NCBI GenBank assembly: GCA_958436475.1
Contig: CAUBKG010000042.1
Location: forward strand, 1 to 19,357
DNA length: 19,357 nucleotides
Reading direction: 5' to 3'
DNA from: an uncultured Clostridia bacterium
GTDB lineage: Bacteria; Bacillota; Clostridia; Oscillospirales; Acutalibacteraceae
Within the stretch, counting starts at the first letter, position 1. Each line of letters opens with the position of its first letter. The translations under genes were made by a program, and so were the position numbers. The notes under the pieces were generated by a model that did no database searches, was not told the DNA's origin, and worked only from the letters and a program-made list of their open reading frames with translations. This document shows, piece by piece, positions 7,475-14,573 of this stretch.

Positions 7475-7915
7475 ATGAGAAAAGACGTTTTGATCGAAAT
7501 CAGCAGCCGCCAGACGGCGGACGGCGAATCCGACACCGTGCAGCTCACCACCACCGGCAGCTATGCGGAGAAAAACGGCTGTTATTATATTATTTACGAT
7601 GAATCCCTGAGCGAAGGGATGGAAGGGGTCATGACCACGCTCAAGGTGGAGGGCCCCGACCGTGTCACCATCCTGCGCAGCGGCGCGGCGGGCTCGAATT
7701 TGTATCTCGAAAAGGGCAGGCGGCACCTGTGCCACTACGGCACGCCCTTCGGCGACCTGATGATCGGCGTGTGTGCGCGCCGGATTCAGACAAGCCTCAG
7801 CGAACGGGGCGGCCGGCTGAGCCTTGCCTATACCATCGACGTCAACTCCGGCGTCGCCAGCGAAAATGAAGTGGAAATTACAGTGAGAGAGGCGGCAGAC
7901 CCATGTCCAAATTAG
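7475..7915 (+). CDS. DUF1934 / YwiB-like beta-barrel protein
   Basis: A 146-residue protein resembling the DUF1934 (YwiB) family, whose function is not established. Visible family-like features are the N-terminal strand VLIEISSRQ, a TTTGSYAEKNGCYYIIYDES segment, the central L-GxxGSNLYLEKG-like stretch, and the C-terminal YTIDVNSGVASENEVEITV strand. The fold is expected to be a small calycin-like barrel. No signal peptide or membrane helix is visible, so it is probably cytosolic. ATG at 7475 is chosen over ATG 7469: AGGAG at 7464-7468 gives six bases of spacing to the former and none to the latter. It sits 16 bases after murI and overlaps argS by 13 bases. A ywiB-argS neighbourhood is known in Bacillus and supports the assignment. 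Confidence 0.8.
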   Translation: MRKDVLIEISSRQTADGESDTVQLTTTGSYAEKNGCYYIIYDESLSEGMEGVMTTLKVEGPDRVTILRSGAAGSNLYLEKGRRHLCHYGTPFGDLMIGVCARRIQTSLSERGGRLSLAYTIDVNSGVASENEVEITVREAADPCPN

Positions 7916-9597
7916 TGAACACAGCACAGCAGCAGTTAAAGGAAGCCCTGCTCCGCGCGGCGGAGGAAGCCTGCAAGGCGGGCGAGCTTTCGGGAGAAGC
8001 GCCCGAAACGGTTGCGGTTGAAGTTCCGGCAGACCATGCCCACGGCGATTACGCCACCAATTTTGCGCTGGCTTCCGCCAAAGCGTTCCATACGGCCCCG
8101 CGCAAGATTGCGGAGGCGCTCGTAAAGCATATCGGGCTTGGCGGAACCTATTTCGACCGGTGTGAAATCGCCGGCCCCGGCTTCATCAATTTCTTCCTCA
8201 GCGACCGCTTCTATGCGGACGTGATGCAGGATGTGGCCGCGCAGGGCGCGCATTACGGCGAATCGGATTACGGGCAGGGCAAAAAGCTGATGGTGGAATT
8301 CGTTTCCGCCAATCCCACCGGGCCGATGCACATCGGCAACGCGCGCGGCGGCGCGCTGGGGGACTGCCTCGCGGCGGTGTTCTCCGCGGCGGGGTACGAT
8401 GTGACCCGCGAGTTTTATGTGAACGATGCGGGCAACCAGATCGAAAAATTCGGCCTGTCGCTCGAGCTGCGGTATCTCCAGATATTTAAGGGGGAAGACG
8501 CGGTCGAATTCCCGGAAGACTGCTACCAGGGCCAGGATATCCGCGACCGCGCGGCGGAATTTGCCGCGGAGTATGGAGACCGTTATGTGGAGGCGGAGAG
8601 CGCCGAGCGGAAAAAAGCGCTCGTGGATTATGCCCTTCCGAAGAACATCGAGGGCCTGCGGCAGGATCTCGCCCGTTACCGCATCCATTACGACGTATGG
8701 TTCCGCGAAAGCGTGCTGCATGAAGACGGCGAGCTCCGCGAAACCATCGGGATATTGAAAGACAAGGGGGCCACCTTCGAAAAGGACGGCGCCCTCTGGT
8801 ATAAAGCCACCGAATACGGCGGGGAAAAGGATGAGGTGCTCATCCGCTCGAACGGCATCCCCACTTACTTTGCCGCCGATATCGCCTACCACCGCAATAA
8901 GTTTTTAAGGCGCGGGTTCGACCGCGTGGTCAACGTGTGGGGGGCGGACCACCACGGCCACGTCGCCCGCCTCAAGGGCGCGATGGACGCCATCGGGCTG
9001 GACGGCTCCAAGCTGGACATCGTGCTCATGCAGCTCGTCCGCCTCACGAGAGACGGCGAAATTATCAAAGCCTCCAAGCGCAGCGGCAAGGCCATCACCC
9101 TGAATACGCTGCTCGATGAAGTCCCCGTGGACGCCGCCCGCTTCTTCTTCAATATCCGCGAGCCGAACAGCCACCTGGATTTCGACCTCGGTCTTGCGGT
9201 GGAGCAGTCGGCCCAGAATCCGGTGTATTACTGCCAGTATGCCCACGCGCGCATCTGCAGTATTTTAAAGAAAATGAAGGAAGAGGGCGTTGCTGTGCGG
9301 GAATGCACCGCGGAGGAACTCGAGCAGCTGAAGGCGCCCGAGGAGCGGGAGCTTATCCGCCACCTGGCTTCCCTTACCGGCGAGATCGTTTCGTCTACCA
9401 AGGCCATGGACCCCTCCCGTATCACCCGGTATGCGGTCGAGCTCGCCACGCTGTTCCATAAATTCTATAACGCCTGCCGCGTGATGGGCGTGGAAGAGCC
9501 CCTCATGCAGGCGCGGCTGAACCTCTGCCTGTGCGTGAAAACGGTGCTTGCAAACGTCCTTTCCATGCTCAAGCTTTCCGCGCCGGAATCCATGTGA
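7903..9597 (+). CDS. argS: Arginine--tRNA ligase
   Basis: Class I aminoacyl-tRNA synthetase charging tRNA-Arg in the cytosol. The 564-residue protein shows the ArgRS order: N-terminal tRNA-D-loop-recognition domain (about 1-110), active-site motif ANPTGPMHIGNARGG with HIGN at 143-146 (the HIGH equivalent), DVWFRES, a KMSK-equivalent KASKRSG at 389-392, then the DALR-type anticodon-binding domain with PVYYCQYAHARI and LATLFHKFYNACRV near the C terminus. ATG at 7903 lies within the end of the YwiB-like gene. Its ribosome binding site is weak (GAGAGAGG about 11 bases upstream), so translation is probably coupled to the upstream frame. It is the last gene of the ddl-murI-ywiB-argS cluster. Confidence 0.96.
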   Translation: MSKLVNTAQQQLKEALLRAAEEACKAGELSGEAPETVAVEVPADHAHGDYATNFALASAKAFHTAPRKIAEALVKHIGLGGTYFDRCEIAGPGFINFFLSDRFYADVMQDVAAQGAHYGESDYGQGKKLMVEFVSANPTGPMHIGNARGGALGDCLAAVFSAAGYDVTREFYVNDAGNQIEKFGLSLELRYLQIFKGEDAVEFPEDCYQGQDIRDRAAEFAAEYGDRYVEAESAERKKALVDYALPKNIEGLRQDLARYRIHYDVWFRESVLHEDGELRETIGILKDKGATFEKDGALWYKATEYGGEKDEVLIRSNGIPTYFAADIAYHRNKFLRRGFDRVVNVWGADHHGHVARLKGAMDAIGLDGSKLDIVLMQLVRLTRDGEIIKASKRSGKAITLNTLLDEVPVDAARFFFNIREPNSHLDFDLGLAVEQSAQNPVYYCQYAHARICSILKKMKEEGVAVRECTAEELEQLKAPEERELIRHLASLTGEIVSSTKAMDPSRITRYAVELATLFHKFYNACRVMGVEEPLMQARLNLCLCVKTVLANVLSMLKLSAPESM

Positions 9598-9660
9598 TTC
9601 CACAGCCTTCTGCATGGGAATGCATCCCTTTGTAATTTTCGGAACGAGGTGAACGAATCG

Positions 9661-10884
9661 GTGTACTTTTCATCCAAAATCCCCCTCCTGCTGGACGGCG
9701 CAACGGGCACCAACCTGCTTGCCGCCGGCATGCCGCACGGCGTGTGCGTGGAGCAGTGGATCTGCGAAAACCCGGAGCCCCTGCAAACGCTACAAAAGCG
9801 GTATAAGGCGGCCGGGAGCAGTATCATAAGCGCTCCAACCTTCGGGGCCAACCGCATGAAGCTGGAGGATTACGGCCTCGGCGAAAAAACAGCGGAGCTG
9901 AACCGCCGCCTGGTGGAAATCACCCGGGAGGCCGTGGGGGCCGAGGTGCTCGTGGCGGGAGACGTTTCCCCGACCGGCCGTTTCATCGAGCCCTTTGGAG
10001 ATACCACCTTCGATGAGCTTTACGAATGCTATAAAGAGCAGATCCGCGCGCAGAGGGAAGCGGGAGCCGACCTCATCTTCTGCGAGACTATGCTGAGCCT
10101 CGCGGAAGCGCGCGCCGCGGTCATCGCCGCAAACGAAGAAGATATCCCCGTGTTCGTCTCCTTCACGGTGGATGAGCACGGCCGCACCCTCACTGGGGCG
10201 CAGCTGCTGCCCTGCCTCATCACCCTGCAGGCCATGGGCGCGGCGGCGGTGGGGCTCAACTGCTCCGGCGGCCCGGAGGAAATTGCAGAATTCATCGAGG
10301 AAGCAAAGCCCTATGCGGATATTCCCCTCATTGCCAAGCCGAACGCCGGCAAGCCGCTCAACGAAGCGGGCACCGAATACGAGCTTTCGGCCGAGCGGTT
10401 TGCGCCGTACCTGTATCCGCTTTTGAAGGCGGGCGCAAGGTATATCGGCGGCTGCTGCGGCACCACGCCCGTGCACATCAAGCTGCTCAAATCCGCGCTC
10501 GATAAGGCGGTGATTCCCGCCCTGCCCGAATCGGAGGATGTGCTTGCGGCGGCGAGTGAAACACAGGCCTTTTTCCTTTCTGACCATATTGAAATGTCCG
10601 ATCCGATCGAATGCGGCTACGACCTTGCGGACGATCTCATCGACCTCGAGGACGAACGGGTCAATGTGGCGCGCGTGCGCGTCTCTTCCGCGGAGGATGC
10701 GGAGGAGCTCGCCCGGAACGCGCATATGTCGCACCTGCCCATCGCCATCCTGCCGCAGAACGCGGAGTGCCTCGAGCGGGCGCTGAGGCTTTACCAGGGC
10801 CGAGCGATTATCGACAGCGGCTGCGGCCTCCCTCCTGAGGAGCTGCTGCCCGCGGCGCAGAAATACGGCGCGATCATTATTTAA
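9661..10884 (+). CDS. Homocysteine S-methyltransferase family protein with truncated MetH-like second domain
   Basis: The 407-residue protein starts like the homocysteine-binding domain of cobalamin-dependent methionine synthase (MetH). It has LLDGATGTNL (10-20), APTFGANR, LVAGDVSPTG, and the three zinc ligands C201 (GLNCSGGP) and C265-C266 (GGCCGTTP). After about residue 330 a second segment aligns by eye with the start of the MetH pterin-binding barrel: LPIAILPQNAECLERALRLY, then GRAIIDS and AQKYGAIII, but it stops there. There is no room for folate-, cobalamin- or reactivation domains. The start is GTG at 9661, with GAGGTG nine bases upstream (9646-9651); GTG 9649 overlaps that site and is less likely. 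The stop abuts a strong terminator, so the short C terminus looks native. The methyl donor or partner protein is unknown. Confidence 0.85.
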   Translation: MYFSSKIPLLLDGATGTNLLAAGMPHGVCVEQWICENPEPLQTLQKRYKAAGSSIISAPTFGANRMKLEDYGLGEKTAELNRRLVEITREAVGAEVLVAGDVSPTGRFIEPFGDTTFDELYECYKEQIRAQREAGADLIFCETMLSLAEARAAVIAANEEDIPVFVSFTVDEHGRTLTGAQLLPCLITLQAMGAAAVGLNCSGGPEEIAEFIEEAKPYADIPLIAKPNAGKPLNEAGTEYELSAERFAPYLYPLLKAGARYIGGCCGTTPVHIKLLKSALDKAVIPALPESEDVLAAASETQAFFLSDHIEMSDPIECGYDLADDLIDLEDERVNVARVRVSSAEDAEELARNAHMSHLPIAILPQNAECLERALRLYQGRAIIDSGCGLPPEELLPAAQKYGAIII

Positions 10885-10896
10885 AAAACCGTAAAG

Positions 10897-10935
10897 TCGG
10901 CCCGGAGATAAAGGTATCTCCGGGCCGATTTCATT
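10897..10935. terminator. Bidirectional terminator between the methyltransferase gene and rsmA
   Basis: A perfect 14-bp stem (10897-10910 with 10915-10928) closes on an AAGG loop. On + it is followed by TTCATTTCTT. On - it is followed by CTTTACGG and then six Ts, so it can end both convergent transcripts. Confidence 0.8.
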
Positions 10936-10939
10936 TCTT

Positions 10940-11791
10940 CTATTCTGCCAGCAGGTTCGAAAGGCGGATAAAGTCTTCCAAGGTGAGCTGCTCGGCCCGC
11001 GCTGTCGGACTAAGCCCTGCGCGGCTGAGAGCGTCCGCCGTGTGCGCCTTGCCGAAGGCGGGATCGGAGCCCACGGCGTTATGCACCGTTTTGCGCCGCT
11101 GGGCAAAGGCCAGGCGGATGATGCGGAAGAGCAGTGCCTCATCCCGCACGCCCGCGGGCGGCTCGGGGCGGATATCCATCCGGATCACGGCGCTGTCCAC
11201 ATTCGGGGCGGGGAGAAAGCTCCCGCGGGAAACCGGAAAGAGCAGCTTCGGCTCGCTGTAATAGTGCACCGCGAGGGTCACGGCCCCTGCTTCCCGCGTG
11301 CCGGGCCGGGCACAGAGCCGGCGCGCGGCCTCGAGCTGCACCATCACCGTGACGGATTTTATCGGCAGCCTGCTTTCGAGCAGGTGCATGATCATAGGCG
11401 AGGTAATATAATAAGGGAGGTTCGCGCAGACCACTGCTTCCATGCCGGGGAATTCCCGTTCCAGAATGGCGGCGAGGTTCAGCTTCAGCGCGTCCCCTTC
11501 GATGATGGAAACATTCGGGCACCCCTTGAGCGTTTCGCGGAGCAGGGGAGGCAGTCGTCGGTCGAGCTCAATGGCGGCCACCCGTTCGGCACGGGCGGAA
11601 AGCTCCTTGGTGAGAACGCCGATGCCGGGACCTATTTCCAGCACGCCCACGCCGGGCGCCGCCCCGCAGAGCTCCGCCATTTTGGGGCACACGGAAGGAT
11701 TGATGAGAAAATTCTGCCCCATTGCCTTGGAAAAATGGAAGCCGTGGCGGGAGAGCAGCTCTTTTATCGTGGAAACATCGGTCAGGTTCAT
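10940..11791 (-). CDS. rsmA: 16S rRNA (adenine(1518)-N(6)/adenine(1519)-N(6))-dimethyltransferase RsmA (KsgA)
   Basis: SAM-dependent enzyme that dimethylates two adjacent adenines in the 3' hairpin of 16S rRNA late in small-subunit assembly. The 283-residue protein has the KsgA N-terminal motif MGQNFLINP (24-32), the SAM-binding loop LEIGPGIGVLT (51-61), the acidic residue in AAIELD, EGDAL, and the catalytic motif ANLPYYITSP (123-132). The family-specific FLPAPNVDSAVI and FAQRRKTVHN follow. The start ATG at 11791 has AAGGAG at 11801-11806, seven bases upstream. It has its own promoter at 11824-11852 and ends at the bidirectional terminator. Erm-type methyltransferases share the fold, but the full C-terminal KsgA domain and housekeeping context favour RsmA. 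Confidence 0.95.
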   Translation of the reverse strand: MNLTDVSTIKELLSRHGFHFSKAMGQNFLINPSVCPKMAELCGAAPGVGVLEIGPGIGVLTKELSARAERVAAIELDRRLPPLLRETLKGCPNVSIIEGDALKLNLAAILEREFPGMEAVVCANLPYYITSPMIMHLLESRLPIKSVTVMVQLEAARRLCARPGTREAGAVTLAVHYYSEPKLLFPVSRGSFLPAPNVDSAVIRMDIRPEPPAGVRDEALLFRIIRLAFAQRRKTVHNAVGSDPAFGKAHTADALSRAGLSPTARAEQLTLEDFIRLSNLLAE

Positions 11792-11823
11792 GGAAAATCT
11801 CCTTTTTGTTTCGGCTTTCTTCC

Positions 11824-11852
11824 AGTGTATCCGATCCGGCCCCGTTTGGCAA
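11824..11852 (-). promoter_or_regulatory. Promoter of rsmA
   Basis: On the minus strand, TTGCCA (11847-11852; five of six) and TACACT (11824-11829; four of six) are separated by 17 bases. Transcription would start near 11817, giving a leader of about 25 bases with the ribosome binding site inside it. Confidence 0.55.
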
Positions 11853-11944
11853 GCTCTGCGGCCGGAGGATGCACCTGCCCGCCACCGGACCCGGCGGCCT
11901 TTTCCTTTGCAGCCGGGGCAGCGGCAGAAAAATCAAAAAAAATA

Positions 11945-11973
11945 TTGTATAAATCGGGAAAATACAGTATCAT
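11945..11973 (+). promoter_or_regulatory. Possible promoter of the 12073 gene
   Basis: TTGTAT (11945-11950) and TATCAT (11968-11973) are 17 bases apart in an AT-rich patch of an otherwise GC-rich divergent spacer. The -10 is good (five of six) and the -35 weak. The leader would be about 90 bases. Confidence 0.45.
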
Positions 11974-12072
11974 AATCTTAAAACGCTTTGGGCGCGGATT
12001 TTTAAAGTGCATTGAACCGGGCGGGGCCGCTGCGCCTCCGTCTCCCGTCATCTGAGATAAAGGAGAAGAAAC

Positions 12073-12816
12073 ATGAACCAGGAAGCCTATCATATTATCC
12101 TTCAGCTGATCCGGACCCCGCTGGAGGAAAAGGAATTTTCCCCGGTAAAGGGCCGGGAAGGGGTTTATTCGAACGGTAAACAGGCCTATCAGGTCATATA
12201 CCGGGAGGAGAACCGCGTATTCGAGCTGCAGTCGGCCGAGCTCGAGGAATCGGGCGAATTCCCTGAGGATTGGGACACGGTTTCCACCTATCTGTTTGAT
12301 GAAAACAGCACGGAAAAAGACGCCAAATCCGTGGGGCTCGATTTTGCGGAGACCCTCGAGGAAAAGCTCGGAATCCGCAAAAAGAAGCAGTCTCCCGCCT
12401 ATTACGCGCCGCCCAAGGCGCCGAAGAATGCGAACAACCTGGACCGCTTCACCCAGCGCTTCCTGGCGCTGTTCCCGGCCTATAAAGAGAATTATTCCCG
12501 TATGATGGAGCGGTACGGCCAGTTCCTGCCGGACACGTTCTTTGCCGAAACAGCCGCCCCGCTGATGATCGATCTGCTCCGGCAGGGGGATAAAAAGGCC
12601 CTTACGAAGTTTTTCGACCTGCTGAACACCTTTTATATGGACGGCAACGCGCAGGTGCGCAGCATTATCAACGCCACCATCGTATACGAGCTCGGCGGCC
12701 ACCGCGAATATGAGCCGCTGGCAATGGAATATATGTCTGAATTCCTGCAGAAAACCGCTGTTCCGATGATCCGCATGGCGGAAAAGGAAATGAAACGGAA
12801 AAAAAAGGCGGAGTAA
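12073..12816 (+). CDS. Conserved-looking protein of unknown function
   Basis: A 247-residue protein I cannot assign with confidence. It has no signal peptide and no membrane helix, so it is probably cytosolic. An acidic, strand-rich N-terminal part (1-100) contains VYSNGKQAYQVIYREENRVF. A basic, proline-containing linker follows (about 102-120, RKKKQSPAYYAPPK). The alpha-helical C-terminal part (122-235) contains RFTQRFLALFPAYKENYSRM, and the protein ends in the very basic tail KEMKRKKKAE. The C-terminal half is reminiscent of small helical DUF proteins of Clostridia (possibly the DUF7674 type), but that is unverified. The start ATG at 12073 has AAGGAG nine bases upstream. Codon use matches its neighbours, arguing for a resident gene. 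It lies between rsmA (divergent) and the rpmG promoter. Confidence 0.8.
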   Translation: MNQEAYHIILQLIRTPLEEKEFSPVKGREGVYSNGKQAYQVIYREENRVFELQSAELEESGEFPEDWDTVSTYLFDENSTEKDAKSVGLDFAETLEEKLGIRKKKQSPAYYAPPKAPKNANNLDRFTQRFLALFPAYKENYSRMMERYGQFLPDTFFAETAAPLMIDLLRQGDKKALTKFFDLLNTFYMDGNAQVRSIINATIVYELGGHREYEPLAMEYMSEFLQKTAVPMIRMAEKEMKRKKKAE

Positions 12817-12830
12817 GTTCCAAAACTCTA

Positions 12831-12897
12831 AAAAACACTTGACTAAGAGGAAAAGCTATGCTATAGTTATTTTACCTCTGAAAGGGTGTTTTTTTTT
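12831..12897 (+). terminator. Terminator-like palindrome overlapping the rpmG promoter
   Basis: AAAAACAC (12831-12838) pairs with GTGTTTTT (12886-12893). An inner stem, AGAGGAAAA (12846-12854) with TTTT-A-CCTCT (12870-12879), lies within it. A run of nine Ts at 12889-12897 follows. It sits 14 bases past the stop of the 12073 gene. The arms are AT-rich and interrupted, so strength is uncertain. Confidence 0.4.
12839..12867 (+). promoter_or_regulatory. Strong sigma-A promoter of rpmG-secE-nusG-rplK-rplA
   Basis: TTGACT (12839-12844; five of six) and TATAGT (12862-12867; five of six) are separated by exactly 17 bases. Transcription would start near 12874, about 105 bases before rpmG. It is one of the best promoters in the window, as expected for ribosomal genes. 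Confidence 0.8.
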
Positions 12898-12978
12898 GTA
12901 TACCTTTTTTTGCAGAAGGGAGCGCCCTTTGGTTTTTGAGGGAGGCTAAATTTTTTCCGTCACACGGGAGGTGCCGTT

Positions 12979-13128
12979 ATGAGAGTAAAAATCACTTTGG
13001 CTTGCACCGAATGCAAGCAGCGCAACTACAACACCATGAAGAACAAGAAGAACGATCCGGATCGTCTCGAGATGAACAAGTATTGCAGATTCTGCAAGAA
13101 ACACACGCTTCATAAGGAAACCAAATAA
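12979..13128 (+). CDS. rpmG: 50S ribosomal protein L33
   Basis: Small large-subunit ribosomal protein of 49 residues. It begins MRVKITLACTECKQRNY and has the zinc-ribbon version of L33, with C9-x2-C12 and C36-x2-C39 (YCRFCKKHT). The four cysteines make it the zinc-binding (C+) paralogue. The start ATG at 12979 has GGGAGG at 12966-12971, seven bases upstream. It is the first gene of the rpmG-secE-nusG unit, the usual order in Firmicutes. No tRNA-Trp gene, sometimes found here in related genomes, is seen between it and secE. Confidence 0.96.
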   Translation: MRVKITLACTECKQRNYNTMKNKKNDPDRLEMNKYCRFCKKHTLHKETK

Positions 13129-13152
13129 GTAGAACGGGCGGAGGGCTTTAAA

Positions 13153-13389
13153 ATGGCAGAAAAAGCAGCTGAAAAGAAAAAGCGTTTCAGCATAAAACGT
13201 ATCTGGTCGAAGATCGTTCGTTTCTTCCGCGACATTATCGGTGAAATCAAAAAGATCGTATGGCCGACCGGCAAAAGCGTGGTCAAAAACACGGTGGTTG
13301 TCATCATCATGTGCCTGATCGTCGGCGCGTTCATCTGGCTTTTTGATTTTGTGTTCGGTCTGGGCGTCGATAAGCTCCTTTCGATGTAA
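13153..13389 (+). CDS. secE: Preprotein translocase subunit SecE
   Basis: Essential small subunit of the SecYEG translocon that clamps SecY in the membrane. The 78-residue protein has a lysine-rich cytosolic N terminus. The conserved amphipathic segment IGEIKKIVWPTGKSVVKNT follows, then a single transmembrane helix (VVVIIMCLIVGAFIWLF, about 54-70). This is the one-helix form typical of Gram-positives. The start ATG at 13153 has a GGAGGG-type site about seven bases upstream. It lies 24 bases after rpmG and 29 bases before nusG, in the same transcript. Confidence 0.95.
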   Translation: MAEKAAEKKKRFSIKRIWSKIVRFFRDIIGEIKKIVWPTGKSVVKNTVVVIIMCLIVGAFIWLFDFVFGLGVDKLLSM

Positions 13390-13418
13390 CCTGAACCATT
13401 ACCGCAGGGGGATATATA

Positions 13419-13934
13419 ATGTCTGATGCGAACTGGTATGTGGTGCATACCTATTCCGGTTATGAGAACAAGGTCGCCACAAACCTGGAAACGATTGTTG
13501 AAAATCAAAAATTGCAGGACCTCATCCTGGAGGTCAAGGTTCCCACGGAAACCGTCACCGAGATGAAAGACAACAAGCAGCGGGAAGTGGAACGCAAAAT
13601 TTTCCCCGGCTATGTTTTAGTCAAGATGATCCTCACAGAGGATTCCTGGTTCGTCGTGCGCAATATCCGCGGCGTGACCGGCTTTGTGGGCCCCTCTTCG
13701 AAACCCGTGCCGCTCACCGAAAAAGAGGTGGAGGCGCTCGGCGTCGAGAAGAAGGAGATCGTTGTCAACTTCAAAGAGGGCGACAGCGTCAAGATCATCG
13801 ACGGCCCGCTGGAGGGCTTTATGGGCGTGGTGGAGCAGATCGAGGCCGATAAGAACCTCGTTCGCGTCAACACGACCATGTTCGGAAGGGAAACCCCGGT
13901 GGAGCTGGAGCTCTTCCAGGTGGAACCCATCTGA
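13419..13934 (+). CDS. nusG: Transcription termination/antitermination factor NusG
   Basis: RNA polymerase-binding elongation factor of 171 residues. The NGN domain starts WYVVHTYSGYENKVA and includes the conserved RKIFPGYVLVKM and VRNIRGVTGFVG. The C-terminal KOW domain (about 118-171) has the pattern EGDSVKIIDGPLEGFMGVVE and ends VELELFQVEPI. Length and domain order are normal. The start ATG at 13419 is preceded by GGGGGA. It lies between secE and the structured leader of rplK, the normal Firmicute order. Confidence 0.97.
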   Translation: MSDANWYVVHTYSGYENKVATNLETIVENQKLQDLILEVKVPTETVTEMKDNKQREVERKIFPGYVLVKMILTEDSWFVVRNIRGVTGFVGPSSKPVPLTEKEVEALGVEKKEIVVNFKEGDSVKIIDGPLEGFMGVVEQIEADKNLVRVNTTMFGRETPVELELFQVEPI

Positions 13935-13956
13935 CGCAAGAGTTTTTTGTTACGTT

Positions 13957-14071
13957 AATACGCGGGCAACCGCTTATTATCGCGCAGGCTTGGCTTTAAG
14001 CGCTGCGCGCGGGGAGAGTTTGTCTCCCGCTGTGGGAGGAACGGGAAAACGACCGTTCCGCCATCTACCAC
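13957..14071 (+). promoter_or_regulatory. Four-hairpin leader upstream of rplK (candidate L1 or L11 autoregulatory site)
   Basis: Four stem-loops follow one another in the nusG-rplK spacer: 13957-13978 (AATA-GCGG/CCGC-TATT), 13981-14009 (CGCGCAG/CTGCGCG), 14009-14030 (GCGGG-AGA/TCTCCCGC) and 14032-14071. The last has GTGG/CCAC closing an asymmetric bulge below GGAACGG/CCGTTCC. It ends nine bases before the rplK ribosome binding site. In bacteria L1 represses the L11-L1 mRNA by binding just upstream of rplK, so the last hairpin is the best candidate site. None is followed by a U-tract, so control would be translational. Confidence 0.55.
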
Positions 14072-14092
14072 GTTATTATGGAGGTGCAAACA

Positions 14093-14518
14093 ATGGCTCA
14101 AAAGGTAACGGGCTTTATTAAGCTCCAAATTCCCGCGGGCAAAGCCACACCGGCTCCGCCTGTAGGTCCGGCACTTGGTCAGCATGGCGTCAACATCATG
14201 GCGTTTACGAAGGAATTCAACGAACGCACGAAGAACGATGCCGGGCTCATCATTCCGGTTGTCATCACCGTTTATGCAGATCGCTCCTTCTCCTTCGTTA
14301 CGAAGACCCCTCCCGCGGCCGTCCTCATCAAGAAGGCCTGCGGAATCGAGAGCGGTTCCGGCGTACCGAACAAGACGAAGGTTGCAAAGATCACCGGTGA
14401 GCAGGTAAGAAAAATCGCGGAGCAGAAAATGCCTGATTTAAATGCTGCCAACATCGAATCGGCTATCAGCATGATCGCCGGTACGGCCCGCAGCATGGGC
14501 GTCGAAGTCGTCGATTGA
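14093..14518 (+). CDS. rplK: 50S ribosomal protein L11
   Basis: Large-subunit protein at the base of the L7/L12 stalk, part of the GTPase-associated centre. The 141-residue protein starts MAQKVTGFIKLQIPAG and contains PAPPVGPALGQHGVNI, the KEFNERT segment, and the C-terminal RNA-binding domain with TPPAAVLIKKA and GTARSMGVEVVD. ATG at 14093 is chosen because GGAGG at 14080-14084 lies eight bases upstream and MAQK is the family start; an in-frame ATG at 14078 would overlap that site. It follows the four-hairpin leader and is 55 bases before rplA. Confidence 0.97.
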   Translation: MAQKVTGFIKLQIPAGKATPAPPVGPALGQHGVNIMAFTKEFNERTKNDAGLIIPVVITVYADRSFSFVTKTPPAAVLIKKACGIESGSGVPNKTKVAKITGEQVRKIAEQKMPDLNAANIESAISMIAGTARSMGVEVVD

Positions 14519-14573
14519 TTGTTCCCGGGTGGGAGGAAAATTCCGATTAACCACTCAATAGGGAGGTAAATGT

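Noticed and set aside
9790..11142. A 450-codon open frame on the minus strand opposite the homocysteine methyltransferase and rsmA terminator
   Set aside because: It lies antisense to a recognised gene, crosses the strong bidirectional terminator, reads through the rsmA 3' end in another frame, and has low-complexity Arg/Ala/Gly-rich composition typical of shadow frames in GC-rich DNA.
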